15,767 bases of DNA from JBKHDT01 sp049974825 (lineage in GTDB: Bacteria > Pseudomonadota > Gammaproteobacteria > Halothiobacillales > Halothiobacillaceae), in NCBI GenBank assembly GCA_049974825.1, contig JBNGDJ010000053.1, positions 1 to 15,767 on the forward strand, given 5' to 3'. A program made the translations under genes and the position numbers. Shown here one piece after another: positions 1-6,462 of the stretch. The notes under the pieces are model-generated. The model was not told the origin of the DNA and searched no databases. It saw nothing but the letters and a program-made list of their open reading frames with translations. Position 1 is the first letter of the stretch, and each line of letters begins with the position of its first letter.

Positions 1-45
1 AGGGGTCGATTCGCGGCGGACAAGGCTCATGAGAGGAAGCAATCA

Positions 46-1500
46 ATGACCCACGCTACCCCGGCGGAACCCGGATTTTGGGACGAAATGCTCGACATCG
101 ACGGGCAGCCGCGCCCGGCGGCAAGAGAACTCTGGTCCCGGCTTGCCGGCATGTCACCGGAAACCCTGGCCGAACGGGCTGGACAACTCGACCGCACCAT
201 CATGGACATGGGCATTACGTTCACGGTCTACTCGCAGGCGGGAAACATCGACCGGCCCTGGCCGCTGGACCTCGTGCCCCGGGTCATTCCGGAGCAGGAA
301 TGGACACCGGTCGCCGAAGGGTTGAAACAGCGCCTGCGCGCGCTGAATCATTTCATCGACGACATCTACCACGACCGACAGATCATCCGGGAAGGCGTTT
401 TCCCCGAGGCCCTGCTGGAAAGTTCGACCAGCTACCGCAGCGCCTGCGCGGGTGTCTCGCCCCGTTTTGGGGTGTGGGCCCACATTTGCGGCTCCGATTT
501 GGTGCGCGATGACCAGGGTGTGTTCCACGTGCTTGAGGACAACCTGCGCGTTCCCTCCGGCGTTTCCTACATGGTCGAAAACCGCGCCCTGATGAAGCGG
601 GTCTTCCCCGAGCTGTTTTCCGACGGCGCGATCGTGCCCAACGATGACTATGCCGCGCGGCTGCACACCATGCTCTGCGAAATGTCGCCAAGGGACGTGG
701 AAAACCCCGTCATCGCCGTGCTCACACCGGGCATCTACAACTCAGCCTACTTCGAGCACAGCTACCTGGCCCGTGAGATGGGCGTGTTCCTGGTCGAAGG
801 GGCCGACCTGTCGGTGGACGCCGATGACGTCGTCACCATGCGCACAGTCGCCGGGCCCAGACGGGTGGACGTGATCTACCGGCGTATCGACGACCTGTTC
901 CTCGATCCCGAGGTATTCCGCCCCGACTCGGTGCTGGGGGTGCCCGGTCTGATGCGGGCCTGGCGTGCAGGCAAGGTCGCCCTGGTGAACGCCCCCGGCG
1001 CCGGGGTGGCGGACGACAAGGCGGTGTACACCCAGGTACCCGGGATGATCGAGTACTACCTGGACGAAAAGCCGATACTGCCCAATGTACCCAGCTACCT
1101 GTGCATGAACGACGACGAATGCGCCCATGTGCTTGATCACCTCGACGAGCTGGTGGTCAAGCCCGTGAACGAGTCTGGGGGTTACGGCATGCTGATCGGC
1201 CCGAAAGCCACCCGCGCCGAGCGGGCCGAATTTGCCCGGCGCATCCGCGAGAACCCGAGAAACTACATGGCCCAGCCCATGCTGAGACTATCCACCTGCC
1301 CGACCTGGACAGGCGAGTCGCTGGCGTCGCGTCATCTCGATCTGCGCCCCTTTGTGCTGCAGGGCGCCAGCCAATCGGTCACAACCGGCGGACTTACTCG
1401 GGTAGCCATGGCCGAGGGGTCCGTGGTGGTCAACTCGTCTCAGGGCGGCGGCAGCAAGGACACCTGGATTGTCCGGGAAAGTCGGGGGAAAACGGCATGA
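46..1500 (+). CDS. Circularly permuted ATP-grasp type 2 protein (DUF404/DUF407 family)
   Basis: This 484-residue protein belongs to the circularly permuted ATP-grasp family, thought to form amide or peptide-like bonds with ATP; the substrate is unknown. Visible family signatures are LEDNLRVPSGVSYMVENR in the first half, VDVIYRRIDDLFLDP and VALVNAPGAGVADDKAVY in the middle, and ELVVKPVNESGGYGMLIGP, the likely ATP-binding lysine and glycine-rich loop. The C-terminal part has HLDLRPFVLQG. Length is typical for the family, so the gene looks complete. The ATG at 46 is preceded by GAGAGGAAG at a suitable distance. The stop overlaps the start of the alpha-E gene (ATGA), indicating translational coupling. 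In other genomes this pair often travels with a transglutaminase-like protease and a proteasome-like hydrolase (predicted peptide tagging/synthesis systems); neither is in this window, though the upstream side is cut off at base 1. Family assignment is firm; biochemical role is inferred. Confidence 0.93.
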   Translation: MTHATPAEPGFWDEMLDIDGQPRPAARELWSRLAGMSPETLAERAGQLDRTIMDMGITFTVYSQAGNIDRPWPLDLVPRVIPEQEWTPVAEGLKQRLRALNHFIDDIYHDRQIIREGVFPEALLESSTSYRSACAGVSPRFGVWAHICGSDLVRDDQGVFHVLEDNLRVPSGVSYMVENRALMKRVFPELFSDGAIVPNDDYAARLHTMLCEMSPRDVENPVIAVLTPGIYNSAYFEHSYLAREMGVFLVEGADLSVDADDVVTMRTVAGPRRVDVIYRRIDDLFLDPEVFRPDSVLGVPGLMRAWRAGKVALVNAPGAGVADDKAVYTQVPGMIEYYLDEKPILPNVPSYLCMNDDECAHVLDHLDELVVKPVNESGGYGMLIGPKATRAERAEFARRIRENPRNYMAQPMLRLSTCPTWTGESLASRHLDLRPFVLQGASQSVTTGGLTRVAMAEGSVVVNSSQGGGSKDTWIVRESRGKTA

Positions 1501-2417
1501 TGCTCTCGCGCACGGCTGAAAACATCTACTGGATGGGACGCTCTCTGGAACGGGCCGACGACACGGCGCGGCTGGTGCTCACGACGCTCGGGATGCGCTC
1601 GGAAGCGGACCCGGTGACCGGCATCGACTGGCAGGCCGTGAACAAGGTCATGGGCCTGGCCACACAACCGGCAGGCCCCGGTTCGGCCGATCCCTGCTCC
1701 GAGGTCCTCACCCGCCTGATCGAAGGGCCGGACAACCCGGCAGCCATCCTGCCCTCCCTGCACAATGCCCGGGAGAACGGGCGCAGCTACCGCGAAGGCC
1801 TGCCGGTGCTGGTCTGGGAGAAGCTCAACGGTCTGTATCTGGATCTGGTGGCACGCAGCCGAGCTCCCGTTGACCTGCGCGGACGGGACGAGCTGCTCCG
1901 GGTCACGGTCTCCGGCACGGCCACCATCAACGGCCTGATTCACGAAACCATGAGTCATGATCAAGCCTGGCTCTTCTGGCGCATCGGTTCGCTTCTGGAG
2001 CGGGTAGACATGACCACTCGCATTATCGACCTGACCACGGTGATTGCCCCGGCACCCGACGGACAGGACCTGGCCCGGGACGGGGTCTGGGCACATGCGC
2101 TGAAAGCACTGGGGGCATGGCAGATGTACCGCCTGCGCCATGGTGTCCGGCCCGATCCGGGCCGCATCCTGTCCTTCCTTGCGGAAAACCGCCACTTCCC
2201 GCGCTCGCTGGCCTTCGCCTTCAGCGAAATGGAAGTGGCGCTCGGTGAACTGCCGGCCCGCGGTCCCATGCGTTCACTGCGCAATGCCAGAAGGGTTCTG
2301 GACAGTCTGCCCGACGGCCAAGACCCCGATGCACTGCACTACTGGCTGGACGAGGTCCAGATCACGATGGCGGGAATGCACGAGCGCCTGTTCCAGACCT
2401 ATTTCCGGCCGGAATAG
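1497..2417 (+). CDS. Alpha-E domain-containing protein (DUF403)
   Basis: This 306-residue, largely alpha-helical protein is the standard partner of the circularly permuted ATP-grasp enzyme encoded just upstream. It opens with LSRTAENIYWMGRSLERADD, the typical alpha-E N-terminus, and has a second signature at NGLIHETMSHDQAWLFWRIG followed by LLERVDMTTRIIDL. The C-terminal part contains the family-like RSLAFAFSEME and ALHYWLDE segments. Its function is unknown; established genomic context places it in the same predicted peptide-ligation system as the ATP-grasp protein. The start ATG at 1497 overlaps the upstream stop by four bases; a second ATG follows immediately at 1500 and cannot be excluded. 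No terminator is visible in the 120 bases before the convergent HD-GYP gene. Confidence 0.92.
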   Translation: MMLSRTAENIYWMGRSLERADDTARLVLTTLGMRSEADPVTGIDWQAVNKVMGLATQPAGPGSADPCSEVLTRLIEGPDNPAAILPSLHNARENGRSYREGLPVLVWEKLNGLYLDLVARSRAPVDLRGRDELLRVTVSGTATINGLIHETMSHDQAWLFWRIGSLLERVDMTTRIIDLTTVIAPAPDGQDLARDGVWAHALKALGAWQMYRLRHGVRPDPGRILSFLAENRHFPRSLAFAFSEMEVALGELPARGPMRSLRNARRVLDSLPDGQDPDALHYWLDEVQITMAGMHERLFQTYFRPE

Positions 2418-2540
2418 CGCATCGGATCATCCGGGTCGGACACTACAAGGGTGCACGAGGCCAGGGCTGCCGGGAATGGACCGGGCGGGAACACCGGCAA
2501 AATGAGCTGACACGACGTCCAATCGAAACGCCCGCTGCGA
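2418..2540. other. Convergent intergenic spacer
   Basis: These bases separate the stop of the alpha-E gene from the stop of the convergent HD-GYP gene. I see no hairpin followed by a T-run on either strand and no convincing small ORF, so how the two transcripts end is not explained by the sequence. Confidence 0.5.
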
Positions 2541-3914
2541 TCATTCAGCGACCGGCCCGTCCGCGTAGAGAACCTCGCGCAGCGCCGTGAAGCAATCCCG
2601 ATCCAGAGCCACTTCAAGCTCCCCGGCCATGATGGTCAATGCCTGCTCGGTGGACAAGGCCGGCCGGTAAGGCCGGTCCGCCGTCAGCGCGTCAAACACA
2701 TCCGCCACCGTGAGAATCCGGGTCGGCAGGGAAATCTGCTCGCCGGAAAGCCCCTTGGGATAGCCTCGACCATCCAGACGCTCATGGTGCGCACCCGCCA
2801 TCCGGGCCAGAACCTGCATGGGCGTGATCCGGGAGAGGATCTGCTCCGTATGAACCGGATGAGCCTTGATCGCCGCCCATTCCTGCTCGGTGGGTCGATC
2901 CGGCTTGTCGAGAATCCGGTTGCTGACACCGAGCTTGCCGATATCGTGCAGCAGCGAACCGCGACGTAGCCAGCGGCGCTGCGCCTCATCCAGTCCCAGA
3001 TGTTCGGCCACGCGGTCAGCGTACTCGGTCACCCGTTCACTGTGCCCGGCCGTGTACGGACTTTTGGCATCCACAACCTGAGCAAATCCCCGGGCAATCC
3101 GGTCCAGCGTGTCATCGTCCACGGAAAGCGCCACCTGGGCCGGCGACAGCGAAAACACCCGTTCGGGAAGATCGGGCCCGGACAAACCGACCCAGACATC
3201 CGAGTCGGCCGTCAGATCCAGAAAGGCGTCCACCAGCTCGGGATCAAACCAGGTTCCGCGACGACGGCGCACTTCCTCACGGGCCGCTTCCGACCCGTCG
3301 CTGGCATGAAACACCTCCGCCACCTGGGAGAGCAGCGCGATCCGGGAAAAAAGCGGGATTTCACTTCCAGACAAACCATCCGGCATGCCATTGCCGTCAT
3401 GGTGCTCGTCCAGGCAGTAGATTCCCCGGGCGACCGCTTCGGAAAAACCCAGGCTGCGCGCAATCTGCGAGCCGCGCTCGCAGCGGGCCTCCATGACCTC
3501 GTGCACGAAGGTTTCCGCCTCCCGCACGGCCCGAATGAACGTGCCCACGCGCTGCAGCAACGGGGCCCCCGGGGCCGCCTGCCCGAGCATGAAGCGAGCG
3601 ACGGAGGGCATGCCCCCGTCCACCCGCTTGAATTGCCGCTTGAAGTCTAGGTCATCGGTGGAATACAGCGCCGCAATCCGCGCGGCATTGCTGCTGCAGC
3701 CTAGATCCTTGAGCAACAGGGTGTAGAACAGGTCATGCGCCTCGTCAGCATCGAGCTGCAGGCGCTCGGCAAGCTGCATGCCAATCCAGCCGCAACGCAG
3801 GCAATGCCCCGGCGGCTGACCCTCGGTCAAATCCAGCGCATGGCTGAGCGCCCCGATAAGCTCCGCCTGGGAGACATGCTCAGAGGGCTCGTCCATCTCG
3901 AATCTGCGCTGCAT
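2541..3914 (-). CDS. Tandem HD-GYP-like protein, putative c-di-GMP phosphodiesterase
   Basis: The likely protein has 457 residues and carries two HD-GYP-like modules. The C-terminal module is intact: GHSERV, LLHDIGK (His-Asp at about 323-324), HPVHTEQIL, HHERLDGRGYPKGLSG (about 376-391, the GYP signature) and ADVFDALTADRPYRPAL. Such domains hydrolyse cyclic di-GMP. The N-terminal module is degenerate: the HD pair is replaced by KD in LLLKDLG (about 69-70), while HHDGNGMPDGLSG (about 171-183) survives, suggesting a non-catalytic sensory or dimerisation role. No membrane segment or receiver domain is seen, so it is probably cytoplasmic. I chose the ATG at 3914 because AGGGGAG lies about eight bases upstream. 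The frame stays open to 4130, but that extension is arginine-rich and unlike any domain. An alternative ATG at 3896 has a weaker ribosome site. Confidence 0.9.
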   Translation of the reverse strand: MQRRFEMDEPSEHVSQAELIGALSHALDLTEGQPPGHCLRCGWIGMQLAERLQLDADEAHDLFYTLLLKDLGCSSNAARIAALYSTDDLDFKRQFKRVDGGMPSVARFMLGQAAPGAPLLQRVGTFIRAVREAETFVHEVMEARCERGSQIARSLGFSEAVARGIYCLDEHHDGNGMPDGLSGSEIPLFSRIALLSQVAEVFHASDGSEAAREEVRRRRGTWFDPELVDAFLDLTADSDVWVGLSGPDLPERVFSLSPAQVALSVDDDTLDRIARGFAQVVDAKSPYTAGHSERVTEYADRVAEHLGLDEAQRRWLRRGSLLHDIGKLGVSNRILDKPDRPTEQEWAAIKAHPVHTEQILSRITPMQVLARMAGAHHERLDGRGYPKGLSGEQISLPTRILTVADVFDALTADRPYRPALSTEQALTIMAGELEVALDRDCFTALREVLYADGPVAE

Positions 3915-4101
3915 GCGGATTCTCCCCTGTCTGCGCGGCCTTGCCGCGATTTGCCTGGGATAGGATCGGGCCCGGTTCGGGCTTTTTCCGTTCGATGCCT
4001 TGCGCCACCGCGCGGTTGGCGCCTGTCCTGTCCCAACGGGCAGTGTACCTGCAATCACCGCCCGCTGAATCAGCCGATCGTCAAGAAATGCCACGTTGCG
4101 C

Positions 4102-4130
4102 TTGCGTATCCAAATGACACGCATTATCAT
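4102..4130 (+). promoter_or_regulatory. Candidate sigma-70 promoter for the structured RNA
   Basis: TTGCGT at 4102-4107 and TATCAT at 4125-4130 are separated by exactly 17 bases, so transcription would begin near 4137. The -10 is a 5/6 match and the -35 a 3/6 match. On the opposite strand GATAAT (4123-4128) could serve as the -10 of the HD-GYP gene, so this AT-rich patch may be a divergent promoter. Confidence 0.4.
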
Positions 4131-4132
4131 TT
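4112..4132. promoter_or_regulatory. Fur-box-like operator
   Basis: The 15-mer TGACACGCATTATCA at 4115-4129 matches 11 of the 14 fixed positions of the 7-1-7 Fur consensus TGATAATnATTATCA. Flanking bases extend the outer arms to a perfect AAATGA...TCATTT inverted repeat. It covers the -10 elements of both strands, where an iron-loaded Fur repressor would block transcription. This rests on motif similarity only. Confidence 0.35.
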
Positions 4133-4136
4133 ATAA

Positions 4137-4349
4137 CCATTCGCAGTCATGCGAAGGTCAGCCGGAAACGGCGCGGCCAGACTGCCTTGACGGGGTCCGC
4201 CCCCGGGGGCAGTCATCCCGGTGGGACGGACCGGGAAAAGCCTTGCCGGGTGGTGTGCCCTTCCCGTCGAGGCTGGTCGCGAAGCCTCACCCGGCTGACG
4301 TGTTCTACTCCTGACTTTGCCCCGCGTGCCAGCCGGTCGCGGGGTTTTT
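4137..4349 (+). ncRNA. Candidate structured non-coding RNA, about 210 nt
   Basis: Between a promoter-like sequence and a Rho-independent terminator there is no credible ORF, but the RNA can form a closed multi-branch fold by perfect pairing. P1 is GTCAGCCGG (4157-4165) with CCGGCTGAC (4291-4299). P2 is GACTGCC (4180-4186) with GGCAGTC (4208-4214), enclosing GGGG-TCCG-CCCC. P3 is TCCC/GGGA (4216-4226). P4 is CGGGAA (4232-4237) with TTCCCG (4261-4266). P5 is GAGGCT (4269-4274) with AGCCTC (4283-4288). An alternative 8-bp pairing, GCCGGGTG (4245-4252) with CACCCGGC (4288-4295), excludes P1. I tested by eye for 6S, SRP, RNase P, tmRNA, cobalamin and GEMM features and found no match. No plus-strand gene follows, so it would act in trans. 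Pairing is seen; transcription and function are inferred. Confidence 0.4.
4320..4349 (+). terminator. Rho-independent terminator
   Basis: CCCCGCG (4320-4326) pairs perfectly with CGCGGGG (4338-4344) across an 11-base loop and is followed directly by TTTTT (4345-4349), then CTT. The T-run is on the plus strand, so it ends a rightward transcript although no rightward protein gene precedes it. Confidence 0.75.
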
Positions 4350-4391
4350 CTTGTCTGGGCACCTCGAAAAGCCTGCTGAACGTTGCCCCCC

Positions 4392-4420
4392 CGCCAGCTG
4401 ACGCGTTCAGCTGGCACAAG
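4392..4420. repeat. Intergenic repeat A, copy 1 (with inverted repeat)
   Basis: CCAGCTGA-CGCGT-TCAGCTGG (4394-4414) is a perfect 8-bp inverted repeat. Its core GCTGACGCGTTCA (4397-4409) recurs at 11081-11093, and the similarity extends over about 29 bases with roughly six mismatches. Both copies are intergenic. Confidence 0.4.
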
Positions 4421-4661
4421 TCCGCCACATAATTGCTGCGTCCCCTGCTCACTCAAACCTAGCGTGTCTGCTTGATATGTCTCGTCGCTCGCTCCGTGGC
4501 TCCCCGCACTCGGCCCGCTCACGGGAAGCTGGCGAAAGCCCGAAACGGTTTTTCGATGAGCCCGGATGTCATCAGCAGCAAGAAAAGTGACTCACCCTCA
4601 GGCAAGGGGCGCATGTCCGAAGCAAAAAGTTTCAAAGCAAGCCATGTCAAAAATCGAAAGC

Positions 4662-6203
4662 TCAGGGAAACAGGGAAAGCTGGCGTTCGTCCCGAGGGGT
4701 GCCAGCGGGCCGGGTTCGCCGCGACTTTTTGAGTCGGCTTCCGTGGCGAGCATGAATCTGGCGACTTTCTTCCCGGGCGTCTTCGGTAGCAAGTGCCTGC
4801 GCGACCCGGGCACGGGCAGCTCGCGAGGCGCTTCCGACATCAACCAACGGACGCGGATAATCTTCATCCAGCCGCAGCCCGCAGCGAATGGACATGGCAT
4901 CGGGCATGCGCCAGGGCTCGTGAATCCAGGCATCGGGGACACCGCGCAACTCGGGCAGCCATTGGCGGATAAAGGTGCCGCGCGGATCAAGCTTTCTCGA
5001 CTGCCCGACAGGGTCATAGACCCGCAGGGCATTGATGCCGGTGGTGCCGGACTGCATCTGCATCTGGCAATAATGGATGCCTGGCTCGTAGTCGGTAAAA
5101 AGTCTTGCCAGGTGCAGTGCCGGCATACGCCAGTGCAGCCAGAGGCCGTAAGCCGCCACGGAGACCAGCATGGCCCGCATCCGAAAGTTCAGCCAGCCAG
5201 TCGCGGTCAGGCTGCGCATGCAGGCATCCACCAGCGGCCAGCCGGTTTCGCCACTGGCCCAGGCCTCGAATCGCCGTGAATCGAATTCAGGCTCCCGCAA
5301 ACCGTCCAGGGCCGAATGCATGTTCTCGAATTCGATTCGCGGTTCGCTCTCCAGCTTCTGGATGAAATGACAGTGCCAGGCCAGCCGTGATTCAAATGCC
5401 GCCAGCCCCCGGCCGACCGGCGAGTCTGCGGGCGCCTCGGCCTGTCGCCTGCGCGTCGCCTGGACCACCTCCCGGATGGAAAGACAGCCCCATGCCAGGT
5501 AGGGCGACAGCCTCGAACAACCGTTGACCGCCGGCCCCGGGGCACTCATGCGACGTCGATAGCCTGTGCATCGACTGTCCAGGAATCCCTGCAGCAGCCG
5601 TTCGCCCGATGCCCGTCCGCCCGGCTGGAGCGCATTTCCCCGCTCGGCGTGAGTCGCCATGGCCAGCCAGTCATCGACCGTCGGCAGGGACCCGGGCTCC
5701 AGCCGGGTCGGTCTCAGGGCCGGTGGACTGGGCACGATTCCGGCCCCGACAAAGGCCTCTCGTCGCGCCGCCCAGCGATCGCGATTGCGGTCGGCGCGGA
5801 ACACGGCCTGCTGAGCGAATTCCCGCCAGGCCACGCCCTGGGTATGACACCAGCGTCTGACTGCCCTATCCCGCTGGTACGTCCAGTCACTGCCCGTCTC
5901 CTGATGACTGTACAAACTGCGAATCCGGTATTGACGGCTGATCCGGCCCAGCACCGTGCAGACCTCGCCCACCCGCACAACCAGCGGCGCCCCAAGTTCG
6001 GCCAGGGCCCCACGCAACTCGCGCAGACAGCCGTGAAGGAACAGGACATGCCGACCGGAACAATCCGGCTGGCGCCAAAGCTCCGGCTCGATCACGTAGA
6101 GGGGCAGCACCGGCCGACCACCTCGGGCGGCGGCGGCAAGCGGCGCATGATCGGTAACTCTCAGGTCGCGCTTGAACCAGACGATGTCGATTTCCTCATG
6201 CAT
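4662..6203 (-). CDS. Cryptochrome/photolyase-family FAD protein with C-terminal clamp motif
   Basis: This 513-residue protein is a DNA photolyase/cryptochrome homologue, expected to bind FAD and repair UV lesions with blue light. The N-terminal Rossmann-like antenna domain starts VWFKRDLRVTDHAPL. The FAD domain includes GYRRRMS, RLSPYLAWGCLSIREV, FEAWASGETGWPLVDACMRSL, TGWLNFRMRAML and KLDPRGTFIRQWLPEL. By ungapped alignment to E. coli PhrB, triad residues W306 and W359 are kept (W315, W358) but W382 is Met381, W384 is Met383, and FAD-contacting N378 is His377. It thus belongs to a divergent branch whose substrate I cannot name. After residue 455 comes a basic, probably disordered tail ending QLSLFP, a consensus sliding-clamp motif. 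ATG 6203 is preceded by GGGAGG; the upstream frame extension looks non-coding. It is divergent from the lipid operon and shares its operator region. Confidence 0.92.
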   Translation of the reverse strand: MHEEIDIVWFKRDLRVTDHAPLAAAARGGRPVLPLYVIEPELWRQPDCSGRHVLFLHGCLRELRGALAELGAPLVVRVGEVCTVLGRISRQYRIRSLYSHQETGSDWTYQRDRAVRRWCHTQGVAWREFAQQAVFRADRNRDRWAARREAFVGAGIVPSPPALRPTRLEPGSLPTVDDWLAMATHAERGNALQPGGRASGERLLQGFLDSRCTGYRRRMSAPGPAVNGCSRLSPYLAWGCLSIREVVQATRRRQAEAPADSPVGRGLAAFESRLAWHCHFIQKLESEPRIEFENMHSALDGLREPEFDSRRFEAWASGETGWPLVDACMRSLTATGWLNFRMRAMLVSVAAYGLWLHWRMPALHLARLFTDYEPGIHYCQMQMQSGTTGINALRVYDPVGQSRKLDPRGTFIRQWLPELRGVPDAWIHEPWRMPDAMSIRCGLRLDEDYPRPLVDVGSASRAARARVAQALATEDAREESRQIHARHGSRLKKSRRTRPAGTPRDERQLSLFP

Positions 6204-6372
6204 TGCATGGCCTCCCGGAAGCGGTGAACAGCAGGTGGTACCGGCAGGGTGCCCCCCATGCGGGAACCGGATGACGCCCCTGACAACGACGCAGTGCACT
6301 GAATTGACGAGAACCTCTAAAGGTTTTTCGAGGTGCCCTGACGGGGCCGGGCGAAACCATCGCAATCATGAC

Positions 6373-6401
6373 TTGCGCCAAAGCGGTGCGATTGCTATAC
6401 A
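6373..6401 (+). promoter_or_regulatory. Candidate promoter of the lipid-modification operon
   Basis: TTGCGC (6373-6378) and TATACA (6396-6401) are separated by 17 bases, giving a start near 6408 and a leader of about 55 bases to the first gene. The -10 is the first of the two operator repeats. Confidence 0.45.
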
Positions 6402-6417
6402 ATGATTATACATTCTC
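6396..6417. promoter_or_regulatory. CarH/LitR-type operator (two 11-bp direct repeats)
   Basis: TATACA occurs at 6396-6401 and again at 6407-6412, exactly 11 bases apart and in direct orientation. This matches the 11-bp direct repeat with core TnTACA reported for B12-dependent light-sensing MerR-type repressors of the CarH/LitR family. Only two repeats are clear; positions 11 bases further on either side do not match. The site overlaps the operon -10 and a perfect minus-strand TATAAT (6405-6410). Light control is inferred; the regulator gene is not in the window. Confidence 0.5.
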
Positions 6418-6432
6418 GAATGAACCAGGGAA
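6405..6432 (-). promoter_or_regulatory. Candidate photolyase promoter
   Basis: On the minus strand a perfect TATAAT lies at 6405-6410 inside the TATACA repeats. The best -35 at 16-bp spacing is TTCCCT (6427-6432), which is poor, as is common at activated or MerR-controlled promoters. It predicts a leader of roughly 195 bases. Confidence 0.35.
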
Positions 6433-6462
6433 CGCGACATGCAAGCAGGAAAGCAGGACCCA

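Larger units (their letters stand above)
3915..4661. other. Gene-free region of about 750 bases
   Basis: No convincing protein gene lies between the HD-GYP and photolyase genes; the open frames here are short, arginine/proline-rich and unlike known proteins. The stretch holds the HD-GYP leader, an AT-rich Fur-box-like patch with divergent promoter elements around 4102-4137, a candidate structured RNA ending in a terminator at 4320-4349, and an 8-bp perfect inverted repeat at 4394-4414. The remainder (about 4430-4661) lies downstream of the photolyase stop; I recognise nothing in it and see no clear photolyase terminator. Confidence 0.6.
6204..6462. other. Divergent regulatory region, photolyase / lipid operon
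   Basis: No gene is seen here. The region contains both candidate promoters and the repeated TATACA operator at its right end. A leader of about 195 bases lies before the photolyase start. A short inverted repeat, ACCTC (6313-6317) with GAGGT (6330-6334), lies in that leader; TTTTCGAGGTGCCC beside it recurs inverted at 4357-4370. Confidence 0.5.

Noticed and set aside
1440..2195. Minus-strand open frame of 251 codons opposite the alpha-E gene
   Set aside because: It has no domain-like content and fully overlaps a gene with family signatures on the plus strand.
3970..3987. Hairpin GCCCG-GTT-CGGGC followed by TTTTT on the plus strand
   Set aside because: It looks like a terminator, but no plus-strand gene precedes it; it lies in the leader of the minus-strand HD-GYP gene, where the T-run would be an A-run before the stem. 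Probably chance or a leader structure.
4156..4187. Resemblance to the SRP RNA apical loop (GGTCAG...CGGAA)
   Set aside because: The conserved GGAAGGAAGCAGC core is missing and the surrounding pairing differs.
4194..4245. Possible 6S RNA (GGACGGACC then GAAAAGCCTT resembles E. coli 6S)
   Set aside because: The long imperfect duplex with a central bubble cannot be drawn; the pairing is multi-branched instead.
4472..4732. Plus-strand open frame of 86 codons near the photolyase stop
   Set aside because: It lacks a recognisable domain, has serine/lysine-rich low-complexity content and overlaps the end of the photolyase gene in antisense.
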